64,000 nucleotides of DNA from JAVBOW01 sp031550125 (GCA_031550125.1 JAVBOW010000003.1:1-64000), one strand, 5' to 3'; positions 25,191 through 33,845 are shown, numbered from the stretch's first letter. Notes: generated from the sequence alone by a model not told the origin. A program made the numbers and translations.

Positions 25191-25819
25191 GGCGCAATGC
25201 AGTTTTTAAGATGTCCGAGCGCATGAGGCCCTTCGCAGAAGAGCAGGTCTGCCGCCGACAGGTTGGGCGCGAACGGCATGCGGTCGGAAAATACCTGGTA
25301 GTACGGTTCGGCCCGGAACGCCGGGTCGGGACGGCCCAGGCGCGGTTTGGCGGATAGCGAATGGCGCAAGTCGTCGACGCCCTCCGCGCCGGGGGTAATG
25401 TAGCCGTCGGAAAACCGCAACTCAGCTCCGCAGCCCAGTTTTTCGAGCATCCAGGCGGTCAGCCCGGCGTTGAGGTCGTAGAGGAAATCCCACCGTTTTT
25501 CGAAGAACGGGGCCAACGAGTCGGCGTAATGGTCGAAGTACGGCGAGGCGCGGTAAGCCGACTCGAGCGACGTCCAGTGGCGGTGCTGCCACCGCCTGGA
25601 GTAGTCTATGCGGGTGTCGCGCACGCTCAGTTTCGCGTCGTTGGGCGTACGCGCCACGGGAACGGTCAGGTCGGCCGGGCCTCCGGCGGCCAGTATGGTA
25701 CACCGGTTGCGCATGCTCTGCTTTATGTAATGCTCATGGACGTCGACGACGCAATCCGTAAAGCACAATTTGGTGTAATATTGTACGCTGCCGAGATAGG
25801 CGAGGGGCAGGACGGTCAT
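25187..25819 (-). CDS. WbqC-like family protein
   Basis: A 210-residue cytoplasmic protein that starts with the family pattern of a short beta-strand and YLGSVQYYTKL, then conserved KQSMRNRC, DLTVPVARTP and WQHRHWTSLESAYRASPYFDHY. WbqC-like proteins (PF08889) occur in O-antigen and glycan clusters and are poorly characterised; a role in sugar-nucleotide or glycan synthesis is assumed. It overlaps both neighbours by four bases, so the three genes should be translationally coupled. Confidence 0.85.
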   Translation of the reverse strand: MTVLPLAYLGSVQYYTKLCFTDCVVDVHEHYIKQSMRNRCTILAAGGPADLTVPVARTPNDAKLSVRDTRIDYSRRWQHRHWTSLESAYRASPYFDHYADSLAPFFEKRWDFLYDLNAGLTAWMLEKLGCGAELRFSDGYITPGAEGVDDLRHSLSAKPRLGRPDPAFRAEPYYQVFSDRMPFAPNLSAADLLFCEGPHALGHLKNCIAP

Positions 25820-27810
25820 AGCCCCGAAGGTTCTATGAATATTTCGGCGCGGTCGTAGAAGCCCGAGTTACGCACTTCCACCACGTTTTTTCCCGGCTGC
25901 ATCTTTACTCCCGGCCACGTTATGGTCCCCCACGAGGCGTAAGCCACGCCGAGAGATATGCCGTTCACCAGAAGTTCGGCCTCCAGCATATTTGAGAAGG
26001 CTTTTATCTGCTGCGTATGGTTGCGGCGGCGGTCCCATCTCTTTTCGGCAATGTACACGAAGGGTTTAGCGTGGGTCCAGTTGGCTTTGTAGAACCAGAA
26101 GGCATCCTTGCGGTATTTGCGGTCGAACGTTACCAGCCCCTTGTCGTTCACCCCGCTGCCGTCGCCGCCCCTGTAGCAGGACGATCCGTAATCGAACATG
26201 TTGTCCGCCACCACGCCCCATAGCATGCTGTCGGCGGCTACGCGGCGGTAATATTCTTCGTGCAGGCGGGTCTGCCAGCGCTCCGGGTGCCACCATCCGG
26301 CAGGGTCGGGGCGTAGGAGCGAATCGCCCTCCTGGTGGAGTATGGACGCCCCGGCTCCGTAGCTCACCGCTGACGTGATGTTTCCCCACGAACGGTGGAG
26401 GTGCGACAACCATATGCTTATGTCGGACGGGTTGCCCTCGCCCCAACCGAAGTTGTGTCGCCACAGTATCAGGTCGGTTACGGTGTTCACTCCGCCGTCC
26501 TGGCTGCTTACCCCGGCCGTGTAGCGCGTAGGGTCCTCTTTTTTTGCCAGGGCGTTGAGTTCTTTTATGTAGGGTACGGGATCGTCGCCGCGAGCGCCGG
26601 GACAGTCGAATATACCCCAGATGATTATCGACGGGTGGTTGAATTGCTGGCGGATTATCTCCGTAAGCTGGTCGCGTCCCTGTTTTTTGAAGGCGTCGGT
26701 GTTGAAGAAGGCCCTTTCGCCCAACGACGACGGGCCTGTGAACGGCAGGCTGCTCCACACCATTATCCCGGCGCGGTCGCATGCGTCGTAAAAGGCGGGG
26801 TCGTGAGGTATGCCTGCCACGCGGACGAAATTGACCCCCATCTCCTGCAGCAGCGCCAAGTCCTCTCCTATATGCCATGGTTGCAGGGCCGTACCTATTC
26901 CGGGACGGTCGTATGTTAGGCTCACGCCGCGCAGTGGGCAGTCGTGTCCGTTGAGGATGAATCCGCGGCCGGGTATGTAGCCGAAGTCGCGGAAGCCGGC
27001 GTGTACGGCGGCCGAATCGCACGTAAGGCCGTTTTCCGTCACTTTGACCGATACGGTATAGAGGTACGGGTCGGCCGGGCCGTCCCACAGGCGGGGCGAC
27101 TCAACCTCGAAAGAGAGCGTCGTAGCGGCCAGGGCTTTGGGCGTGACCCGCATTTTTTCCGACGCTGCGGCAACCGTTTTGCCTCCGTCGTCGATCAGCT
27201 CGGCCGATACTACCACGTTCTTTTCCGCCGAGGAGGTGACTTTGACGGTGGTTTCCGCAATAAAAACCTTCTCGCCCTTGCGCCGAGAGGAGACGTAGAT
27301 CCCCTGTGACGAGCAGTCCGTGGGCGCTATGGCCACCTGCCCCGAAACAATGAGTTGCACTCCGCGCGTCAGGCCTCCATATACGTCGGCGTCGCCCGCG
27401 GCGGGCATTATGCATGTGGACGGGGCGTTGTCCACCATGGCCCACAGGAAGTTCCTCTCGCCCGGCCTGAGCAGAGGCGTTATCTCGAACGTGGAGGCCG
27501 TACCCGCCCCGTCGTGCCGCCCTCCGTAAAGGCCGTTGACCAACAGGGTGAGCGACGTGGAGGCCGCGCCGAAACGGATAAAGACGCGCTTGCCGCCCCA
27601 CGAAGCCGGAATGTCGATATTGAGGAGGTAGTTTCCCCGGCCGAAAACCCCCGCGCCCCAGGCGTGGGGCAGGCGGACGAACGTTCCCCCGTCGAGGTCG
27701 CCCGTCGTGCCGGAGCATAATTTCCAGCCGTTATTTATGGTGTGGACCTCTGCCGCGCGAATATTTCCGCAGAACGCAACAAACAGTAAAATAATGATAT
27801 ATCTTCTCAT
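25816..27810 (-). CDS. GH2-family beta-galactosidase-like protein lacking catalytic glutamates
   Basis: The 664-residue secreted protein (signal about 1-19) has the GH2 order: N-terminal jelly roll (about 25-160), Ig-like domain (about 180-270), TIM barrel (about 280-600) and a C-terminal beta domain. Barrel landmarks are clear (NGHDCPLRGVS, FNHPSIIIW, NKGLV-like NDKGLVTFDRKYRKDAF). The acid/base NE after FNHPSIIIWGI is DC (402-403), the nucleophile motif SEYGA is VSYGA (Ser483), and AHYPHDP is AGIPHDP. All are plain codons, not gaps. It is probably a binding protein or an enzyme with another mechanism. It is first in the GH2-WbqC-EEP operon. Confidence 0.88.
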   Translation of the reverse strand: MRRYIIILLFVAFCGNIRAAEVHTINNGWKLCSGTTGDLDGGTFVRLPHAWGAGVFGRGNYLLNIDIPASWGGKRVFIRFGAASTSLTLLVNGLYGGRHDGAGTASTFEITPLLRPGERNFLWAMVDNAPSTCIMPAAGDADVYGGLTRGVQLIVSGQVAIAPTDCSSQGIYVSSRRKGEKVFIAETTVKVTSSAEKNVVVSAELIDDGGKTVAAASEKMRVTPKALAATTLSFEVESPRLWDGPADPYLYTVSVKVTENGLTCDSAAVHAGFRDFGYIPGRGFILNGHDCPLRGVSLTYDRPGIGTALQPWHIGEDLALLQEMGVNFVRVAGIPHDPAFYDACDRAGIMVWSSLPFTGPSSLGERAFFNTDAFKKQGRDQLTEIIRQQFNHPSIIIWGIFDCPGARGDDPVPYIKELNALAKKEDPTRYTAGVSSQDGGVNTVTDLILWRHNFGWGEGNPSDISIWLSHLHRSWGNITSAVSYGAGASILHQEGDSLLRPDPAGWWHPERWQTRLHEEYYRRVAADSMLWGVVADNMFDYGSSCYRGGDGSGVNDKGLVTFDRKYRKDAFWFYKANWTHAKPFVYIAEKRWDRRRNHTQQIKAFSNMLEAELLVNGISLGVAYASWGTITWPGVKMQPGKNVVEVRNSGFYDRAEIFIEPSGL

Positions 27811-27829
27811 AACACACGAAATGCAGTAG

Positions 27830-27837
27830 CAAAGTTA
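27830..27837 (-). promoter_or_regulatory. -7 box of the GH2-like operon
   Basis: The minus strand reads TAACTTTG, 19 bp before the GH2 ATG, so the leader would be very short. No clear TTTG stands at the right distance. Confidence 0.45.
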
Positions 27838-27905
27838 AGAATTATCGGAAATTATTCGTACATTCGTCACGTAATAAGCTTAACAATAACCTAAACGTCA
27901 TAGTC

Positions 27906-28454
27906 ATGATTTTGGATGTTATTATCATTTTGATACTGCTGTGGGCTGTCTACAGCGGTTTCCGCAAGGGCATCGTCCCCCAGGTTGGCGCTTTGGTGGG
28001 CCTCGTCCTGGGCGTCTTTCTTTCCTACTACCTGGGCAGTGCAGTCAACTCCCTGATGAACATTACCAATCCCGCAGGCAAGATAGTCTCCTACATCGTC
28101 ATTGCCGGCGTGATACTTTTCCTGGCGGTTATCACCGCCCGTTTCATAAGCGACGCGATAGGCGCAATAGGTCTGCGCTGGCTCGACCAGGCGGGCGGGG
28201 CCATACTCTCACTGGCCAAATACCTGTTGCTGGTCAGCGTATTGCTCACCATCTTCCATTGGGCCAACGACGGCGAGAAATTCATCGGCGCGGACAAACT
28301 AACCAATTCGAAGCTCTACTATCCCGTACGCAACCTCTCTTCCTATATCTTCCCCTTCGTGAACAAGGCCGAAGACCAGATCAAAAAATGGGAGGAGATG
28401 GACAAGAACGCCAGGGATGGAGAGACGGCCCCTCAGGAGAGCAACGGTAATTAA
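27906..28454 (+). CDS. cvpA: CvpA family membrane protein
   Basis: A 182-residue inner-membrane protein with four predicted transmembrane segments (about 3-20, 30-50, 62-85 and 98-120) and the family block YSGFRKGIVPQVGALVGLVLG near the N-terminus. CvpA was named for colicin V production and is linked to envelope stress; the mechanism is not settled. It is the first gene of cvpA-rsgA-DUF2225-trmH and overlaps rsgA by 38 bp. Confidence 0.88.
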   Translation: MILDVIIILILLWAVYSGFRKGIVPQVGALVGLVLGVFLSYYLGSAVNSLMNITNPAGKIVSYIVIAGVILFLAVITARFISDAIGAIGLRWLDQAGGAILSLAKYLLLVSVLLTIFHWANDGEKFIGADKLTNSKLYYPVRNLSSYIFPFVNKAEDQIKKWEEMDKNARDGETAPQESNGN

Positions 28455-29355
28455 GGCTACCGGAAGCCGCTTCGCCGTAATCGACGAGGGAACGGGAGAG
28501 GTGGTGGATTGCCGTATACGCGGCCGCCTGAGGCTGTCGGGTTTGCGTACCACAAGTCCCGTAGCCGTAGGCGACGAAGTGGTTTACGAACCCGAGGCCG
28601 TCGGCATGGGCATAATAACGGAGATACTTCCCCGCCGCAATTACGTCATAAGGCGCGCGTCGAACCTGTCGCGCGAGTCGCACGTCATCGCCGCCAATGT
28701 CGACCAGGCCATAGTCCTGGCCACATTGTTTTCACCCCCGACCAGCTATGAGTTTCTGGATCGTTTCCTGGTCACCTGCGAGGCCTACCGCATCCCCGCC
28801 GTCGTGGCGCTGGGCAAGGCCGACACTCTGGCCGGACACAGGGCCGAGGCGGACGAATTCCGCCAAACGTACGGCAAGGCCGGCTACGGCGTAGTGGAAT
28901 TCTCGTCGCTAACGGGCGAGGGCATGGATGAGTTGCGGGAACTTACCGCCGGCAGGGTTACGCTGGTGTCCGGCAACTCCGGCGTCGGCAAATCGACGCT
29001 CATAGCCGCGCTGTGTCCCGGAGCCGAAGTGAGTATAGGCGAAGTGTCGGCGGCGCACGGCAAAGGATGTCACACCACGACTAACTCCACGGCCTACGCT
29101 CTGCCGGCGGGAGGTAAACTGATAGACACCCCGGGAATAAAAGGCTTCGGCCTGATAGAGATAGGAGGGAAGGAACTTTACCGCTATTTTCCCGAGATGC
29201 TGAAGGCGTCGTCCGGATGCCGCTTCTTCAACTGCACCCACTGCCACGAGCCGGGGTGCGCGGTGGTGAAGGCGGTGGAAGACGGGGAGATAAGCTATAA
29301 CCGCTATGAGAGTTACTTGAAAATATTGCAGGAAGATGACAAATACCGCAAATAA
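28417..29355 (+). CDS. rsgA: Ribosome small subunit-dependent GTPase RsgA
   Basis: RsgA is a circularly permuted GTPase that checks late 30S maturation. The 312-residue protein has an N-terminal OB fold (about 8-75), the permuted G4 region, P-loop GNSGVGKST (186-194), the switch block GKGCHTTTN, DTPGIKGFG, and the zinc region CRFFNCTHCHEPGC. The G4 motif, normally NKxD, reads GKAD (133-136). The ATG at 28417 lies inside cvpA; no nearer ATG precedes the OB fold, so the 38-bp overlap looks real. Confidence 0.94.
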   Translation: MERRPLRRATVIKATGSRFAVIDEGTGEVVDCRIRGRLRLSGLRTTSPVAVGDEVVYEPEAVGMGIITEILPRRNYVIRRASNLSRESHVIAANVDQAIVLATLFSPPTSYEFLDRFLVTCEAYRIPAVVALGKADTLAGHRAEADEFRQTYGKAGYGVVEFSSLTGEGMDELRELTAGRVTLVSGNSGVGKSTLIAALCPGAEVSIGEVSAAHGKGCHTTTNSTAYALPAGGKLIDTPGIKGFGLIEIGGKELYRYFPEMLKASSGCRFFNCTHCHEPGCAVVKAVEDGEISYNRYESYLKILQEDDKYRK

Positions 29356-30070
29356 AACGTCCCCGATAAAACGGGCAGCCGTCCTGCTGTTGGCCTGCGT
29401 GCTGGCCCCGGCGCTCCTGTCTGCGCAGAAGGAACATACGCGGAACATAATGTGTCCCGTCGACGGAACCATGTTCGCCGTACCCGTGACGGAGAACATA
29501 ACCGTCACCGGCCTCTCCAGGGACCTCGAAAAGCTGGGCGACATAGGCTACCACTACTCCACCATGATCTGCTCGTGTCCCACATGCCGCTATTCGGGCT
29601 ATCACGAGGATTTCGGGGGGCCTTTCACCCGCAAGGCCAAAGAGGATATAACAAGGATCATCGCCCCATACAAGAACCAACCGCCGGGCAACGCCGTCAA
29701 ATGCGAGATAGCGGCCAAACTGAACATCTATTTCGGCGACAGCAACGACCGCATAGCCAACATCTACCGCGTAGGCTCCTATCTGTTGCGCGGCGACCGC
29801 AACCAGGAGTCGAAGCGCAAGGATCTCCAGCGTCAGTGTATCGTTTATCTCAAAAAGGCCGTCGAAGCCAGGGAATACTCCCTCGACAGCGACTATATAA
29901 CCGCCCATTACCTTATAGGCGAATTTTCGCGCCGCACCGGCGGCTTTTCCCAGGCCATACAATATTTCGACATGGTCCTCAAAAGCCCGCTGGCCGATCC
30001 CACGCTGCTTAAGTACGCCGCCGAACAGAAAAAAGCCGCGCAGTCGCGCGACGACAGCAATGGCATCTGA
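29336..30070 (+). CDS. DUF2225-like cysteine-rich exported protein
   Basis: A 244-residue protein with an N-terminal signal (KRAAVLLLACVLAPALLSA) and a metal-binding-looking head: CPVDGT, then about 45 residues later CSCPTCRYSGYHEDF. The pattern and the helical, TPR-like C-terminus resemble DUF2225 proteins, which have no assigned function. The cysteines could bind zinc or form disulfides. It overlaps rsgA by 20 bp and trmH by 11 bp. Confidence 0.75.
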   Translation: MTNTANKTSPIKRAAVLLLACVLAPALLSAQKEHTRNIMCPVDGTMFAVPVTENITVTGLSRDLEKLGDIGYHYSTMICSCPTCRYSGYHEDFGGPFTRKAKEDITRIIAPYKNQPPGNAVKCEIAAKLNIYFGDSNDRIANIYRVGSYLLRGDRNQESKRKDLQRQCIVYLKKAVEAREYSLDSDYITAHYLIGEFSRRTGGFSQAIQYFDMVLKSPLADPTLLKYAAEQKKAAQSRDDSNGI

Positions 30071-30743
30071 TACGGGGCGCGACAGGGAGTGGTATCTCCG
30101 CCGCATAGAGTATCTTTCGGAATTCATGACGCCCGAGAGGGCGGCGGTTCTCAGGCGCACCCTCGGGAACCGCACCCGCTGGATGGGCGTATGCATGGAG
30201 AACACCTTCCACCCCCAAAACGCCAGCGCCCTGGTGCGCAACTGCGAGGCGTTCGGCATACAGGATATCCATACCATCCAGACGACCTGTAAATTCTCGC
30301 CCAACGTACGTATAGTGCGCGGTACGGACAAGTGGATAGACCTGCACCGCCACCAATCTACCGGCGACGCCCTCGAATACCTGCGCGGCAGAGGTTACCG
30401 CATAGTCGCCACCACGCCCCGCGAGGGCGGCGCGACGCCCGAATCGTTCGACGTGGCCCGATCACCTTTCGTGCTGGTCTTCGGCACCGAACACGAGGGG
30501 ATAAGCGCACAGGCGGCCTCCGAGGCAGACGAATCCATAACCATCCCCATGTGCGGCATGGTTGAGAGCCTTAACGTGTCGGCCTCGGCCGCCATACTCC
30601 TCTACAACCTTTCGTCGCGCCTGCGCGCGTCGGCCGCTCCATGGCGTTTGGACGACGACCAAAGCGCCGAGATCCTTTTCCGCTGGATGATGGAAACCCT
30701 CAAAGACGCCGAAAATATCCTTTCCCGTTTCGACGGCAGGTAA
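30060..30743 (+). CDS. trmH: SpoU-family tRNA/rRNA 2'-O-methyltransferase, TrmH-like
   Basis: A 227-residue SPOUT enzyme with the three knot motifs: NPRLIVR-type NTFHPQNASALVRNCEAFGI, FGTEHEGIS and IPMCGMVESLNVSASAAILLY. Length and the extra C-terminal helix fit TrmH, which makes Gm18 in tRNA. A 23S rRNA target cannot be excluded. It is the last gene of the cvpA operon. Confidence 0.87.
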   Translation: MASDTGRDREWYLRRIEYLSEFMTPERAAVLRRTLGNRTRWMGVCMENTFHPQNASALVRNCEAFGIQDIHTIQTTCKFSPNVRIVRGTDKWIDLHRHQSTGDALEYLRGRGYRIVATTPREGGATPESFDVARSPFVLVFGTEHEGISAQAASEADESITIPMCGMVESLNVSASAAILLYNLSSRLRASAAPWRLDDDQSAEILFRWMMETLKDAENILSRFDGR

Positions 30744-30834
30744 TATCCGGTCTGAAAAATCACTCAGGCAACCTGTATTTGGAATATTTTTCCATATTCC
30801 GTATAGTTTCTATGGGATCCGGTCGAAAAAAATG

Positions 30835-30842
30835 TATTTTTG
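30835..30842 (+). promoter_or_regulatory. -7 box for the short peptide / fimbrillin-like pair
   Basis: TATTTTTG is an exact TAnnTTTG. TTTC (30807-30810) is a weak -33 box with a long spacer of 24. It lies 30 bp before the ATG of the 50-residue peptide. A small inverted repeat (GGAATA/TATTCC, 30781-30800) lies upstream. Confidence 0.5.
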
Positions 30843-30872
30843 TATTCGTACGAAACATTATACCTTATAATT

Positions 30873-31025
30873 ATGGAAAACTTGACCGCTACACAGTCCG
30901 GGGCTGGCCGCAAGGACGGATACGCCGCTCCTTTAGTAGATGTAACCGAGATCGGCGTCGAGCAGGGCTTTGCGATATCGGTACCTGGCACGTTGCCCGG
31001 TTTTGGCGACGGAGGCAGCTGGTAA
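30873..31025 (+). CDS. 50-residue peptide upstream of a fimbrillin-like gene
   Basis: A short ORF of 50 codons starting MENLTATQSG, with no signal peptide and no transmembrane segment. Its second half, YAAPLVDVTEIGVEQGFAIS, followed by a Gly/Pro-rich tail ending GFGDGGSW, resembles tiny uncharacterised Bacteroidales proteins (pattern Y-x-x-P, then acidic E-x-GF/L-x-x-S) that I recall near fimbrillin-like genes. It has a -7 box upstream and ends 31 bp before the lipoprotein ATG, so the two are probably co-transcribed. Function unknown; it could be a precursor peptide or a regulator. It is likely to be missed by automated annotation. Confidence 0.65.
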   Translation: MENLTATQSGAGRKDGYAAPLVDVTEIGVEQGFAISVPGTLPGFGDGGSW

Positions 31026-31056
31026 TAAAACGTATAACGGGAAAATCTCACACGCC

Positions 31057-32547
31057 ATGAAACGTATATTCGCCTTAGCAGCCATTGCCGCAGCGGCTTT
31101 CGGTTGCACTCGCGAGCAGGCCGACAAGCAGCCCGCCCCTAAGAAGCAATATATCATCGCCTCGATCCAGACGCCGGCGGAAGCCGGGCGCGGCGGCAAC
31201 GCCGACTTCGCGGAATCGGAGTGGATAACCCCGGAAGGACGGACGAGCCTCGGCGGTGACAATGGCCGGCAACTGCTTTGGAGCGCCGGCGACCAGATCA
31301 AAGTCTTCGACGGTGATACATATGAGTTTATGGGATTGTTCACTGCAGAACCGCAGGAAGACGCCGCTTCGGCGCTGTTCTCTTCCGAGGCGGCCCTGCC
31401 TTTGGAGGAGGGTAAAAATTACACGGCGTTCCCGGCGCTGTTGGTGGACGATGCCTGGATACGCGAAACGCACCCGGTCAACCAGACGCAATCTGCGGCC
31501 GGTAACAGCGGCCATATCGGGCAAAGCGCGTTCATTTATGCCCAGAATTTATCGTATTCGGCATCGGATGGTTTGGCGTTTTCTTCGTATTCCGCTTTGC
31601 TCGAGTTCGACATAATCAACTCCGGCTCCGACACCGATCCCGACGTCAAACTTCAGAGGATATCTCTGGAGGATATGGACGGCAATAAGACATTCCTTAA
31701 CTATATAGAGTGGGAGCCGAGCCAGAGTGATGTTTTTGGCTCCGCCGTGAGCCTTACGGCCGCCGACACTCCGTCGCTGTCGGCCACCGCCGCGAAATAT
31801 TGGATGTCGGTTACGACAAATCTCAATAACGCCACGCATCCGGGAGGCAAACAGGTTAAGGTACGCCTGCAAACGAACAAAGGGACGAGGACATTCACCA
31901 AAACCATACCCGAAAACGGATTCGTCGGAGGAATGCTCTACACGGCCACCCTCGACTGGAACAGCGGCGTGGACGAAACCCCGTTCTCGCTCAAATGGCA
32001 CTTGCTCACGACCTCTACGTCGGGCGTGGCCACCTGTAACGAAAGTCCGGCCATAAGCCCGTTGACGGTAACGCTGAGCCAAAACCTCACCCGCACAGAC
32101 GGCACCCCCGCCGGCGGACAGGGGCCTTCGTGGCTCGGAGGCAATACGTTCAATACGTCCGCGACGCTTACCCCGCAGGATATTATAGACGAAACAGCTT
32201 ATTTTTACACCACCTTCACCGCACCCGCCGGTAACGCCATGCGTCTGCAATACATTATGGCCAACGTACGTCGGCCAGGCAACGGAAAAACGAAAATGGG
32301 CGTGTGCTACAGTATCAACGGCGGCGCATACAAGTACCTGACAACAATGAATATCAGGGAAAACGCCGGCGAGGGGCTGGAGAACGTGTTCATCGTTTCG
32401 TCGGACCAGGAGCCGGTGGTTACCATCCCCGCGGGAGCGTCGGTGACGCTCAAGTTCGTCCCTTGCAGCGGCAGCGGCAACTTCTTCCTTAAGAACACGA
32501 CCGCGGCCGACAGCTATGCCCTTGTCATAAGCGGCATACTGATATAA
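31057..32547 (+). CDS. Fimbrillin-like surface lipoprotein
   Basis: A 496-residue lipoprotein (signal MKRIFALAAIAAAAFGC, lipidated Cys17). I chose the ATG at 31057; the frame stays open upstream but without signal features. Residues about 40-330 show the fimbrillin-like pattern of Mfa/FimA-type proteins: GRTSLGGDNGRQLLWSAGDQ, then VFDGDTYEF and alternating beta-strands. The C-terminal 170 residues look like a separate beta-sandwich (YFYTTFTAPAGNAMRLQYIM). It may be a pilus subunit or tip protein, or a surface adhesin; no anchor or usher gene is near. It is followed by a strong terminator. Confidence 0.75.
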   Translation: MKRIFALAAIAAAAFGCTREQADKQPAPKKQYIIASIQTPAEAGRGGNADFAESEWITPEGRTSLGGDNGRQLLWSAGDQIKVFDGDTYEFMGLFTAEPQEDAASALFSSEAALPLEEGKNYTAFPALLVDDAWIRETHPVNQTQSAAGNSGHIGQSAFIYAQNLSYSASDGLAFSSYSALLEFDIINSGSDTDPDVKLQRISLEDMDGNKTFLNYIEWEPSQSDVFGSAVSLTAADTPSLSATAAKYWMSVTTNLNNATHPGGKQVKVRLQTNKGTRTFTKTIPENGFVGGMLYTATLDWNSGVDETPFSLKWHLLTTSTSGVATCNESPAISPLTVTLSQNLTRTDGTPAGGQGPSWLGGNTFNTSATLTPQDIIDETAYFYTTFTAPAGNAMRLQYIMANVRRPGNGKTKMGVCYSINGGAYKYLTTMNIRENAGEGLENVFIVSSDQEPVVTIPAGASVTLKFVPCSGSGNFFLKNTTAADSYALVISGILI

Positions 32548-32577
32548 CCGGCCGTAATCCCTGTGAACCATCGGAAA

Positions 32578-32609
32578 AACGGGAGCGGCGTCGGCCGCTC
32601 CCGTTTTTT
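32578..32609 (+). terminator. Rho-independent terminator after the fimbrillin-like gene
   Basis: A 12-bp perfect stem (AACGGGAGCGGC with GCCGCTCCCGTT), loop GTCG and six T at the 3' side. Confidence 0.92.
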
Positions 32610-32641
32610 ATTGCATACCACGGCATAATATATTAACTTTG
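32610..32641 (+). promoter_or_regulatory. Promoter of purM
   Basis: ATTG (32610-32613), a 20-bp spacer and TAACTTTG (32634-32641), the latter an exact -7 consensus. The purM ATG is 20 bp downstream. Confidence 0.6.
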
Positions 32642-32661
32642 CGGGGTAATACGGATAAATT

Positions 32662-33843
32662 ATGGAATCCACGTCGCGCTACGCGGGCAGGGGCGTTTCC
32701 TCTTCGAAAGAGGATGTCCACGCGGCCATCAAAAACATAGACAAGGGATTGTTCCCCGGGGCTTTTTGCAAGGTTATCCCCGACATCCTCACCGGCGATC
32801 CGGACTGGGGCGTAGTGATGCACGCCGACGGGGCCGGCACCAAGTCGTCGCTGGCCTACGCCTACTGGCGCGCCACGGGCGATCTTTCGGTGTGGCGGGG
32901 CATAGCCCAGGACGCCGTGGTGATGAACACCGACGACCTCCTCTGCGTGGGCGTGACGGACAACGTGCTGCTCTCGTCCACCATAGGACGCAACAAACGC
33001 CTTATCCCCCGCGAGGTCATAGCCGAGATCATCAACGGCACCGAGGAGTTTCTCGAGGCCATGCGCTCGCACGGCTTCGGAATATATTCCACCGGCGGCG
33101 AGACGGCCGACGTGGGCGATCTCGTCCGCACCGTGATAGTAGACAGCACCGTAACCGCGCGCATACGCCGCAGCGAGGTTATCAGCAACGACGGCATACG
33201 TCCCGGACAGGTTGTGGTTGGCCTTAGTTCGTCGGGCAAAGCAGTCTACGAAACCGAATACAACGGCGGTATGGGAAGCAACGGCCTCACCTCGGCCCGC
33301 CACGACGTCTTTGCCAAAACCGTCGGGGAGATGTTTCCCGAGACGTTCGACGGGGGCATCCCTGCCGACCTGGTATACACAGGCGGATACGCCTTGACTG
33401 ATCCCGTAGAGGCGGAAGGCTATACGACGACGATGGGTAAACTGGTACTGTCGCCCACTCGCACCTATGCGCCTGTGATAACGAGGGTGCTGCGCGAATG
33501 CCGCGGCGCCGTGGGCGGCATGGTGCATTGCAGCGGCGGCGGACAGACCAAGGCGTTGCACTTCATCGAAGGAGTGAATGTGGTGAAAGACAACCTTTTC
33601 TCCCCTCCTCCCCTGTTCCGTATAATTGGCGCTCAAAGCGGGGCCTCCATGCGTGAGATGTTCCAGGTGTTCAACATGGGCCACCGCATGGAGCTGTACG
33701 TCGACCCTGCGGCGGCCGGGGATATTATAGCCATTTCGCAACTCTTCGGCATAGACGCCCGCGTGGTGGGGTGTGTGGAGCCGTCAGCGGAGGCTTCCGT
33801 AACGATCCTGCACGAGGGGGAGAAATACGTTTACACCAAATAG
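32662..33843 (+). CDS. purM: Phosphoribosylformylglycinamidine cyclo-ligase
   Basis: PurM closes the imidazole ring of AIR in purine synthesis with ATP. The 393-residue protein has the PurM/PurL fold: HADGAGTKSSLAY, the DAVVMNTDDLLCVGV block, GGETADVGD and GLSSSGKAVYETEYNGGMGSNG-type glycine loops, then VGGMVHCSGGG. It is a little longer than the E. coli enzyme (345), as in other Bacteroidetes. The SDR gene follows after 2 bp. Confidence 0.93.
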   Translation: MESTSRYAGRGVSSSKEDVHAAIKNIDKGLFPGAFCKVIPDILTGDPDWGVVMHADGAGTKSSLAYAYWRATGDLSVWRGIAQDAVVMNTDDLLCVGVTDNVLLSSTIGRNKRLIPREVIAEIINGTEEFLEAMRSHGFGIYSTGGETADVGDLVRTVIVDSTVTARIRRSEVISNDGIRPGQVVVGLSSSGKAVYETEYNGGMGSNGLTSARHDVFAKTVGEMFPETFDGGIPADLVYTGGYALTDPVEAEGYTTTMGKLVLSPTRTYAPVITRVLRECRGAVGGMVHCSGGGQTKALHFIEGVNVVKDNLFSPPPLFRIIGAQSGASMREMFQVFNMGHRMELYVDPAAAGDIIAISQLFGIDARVVGCVEPSAEASVTILHEGEKYVYTK

Positions 33844-33845
33844 CT

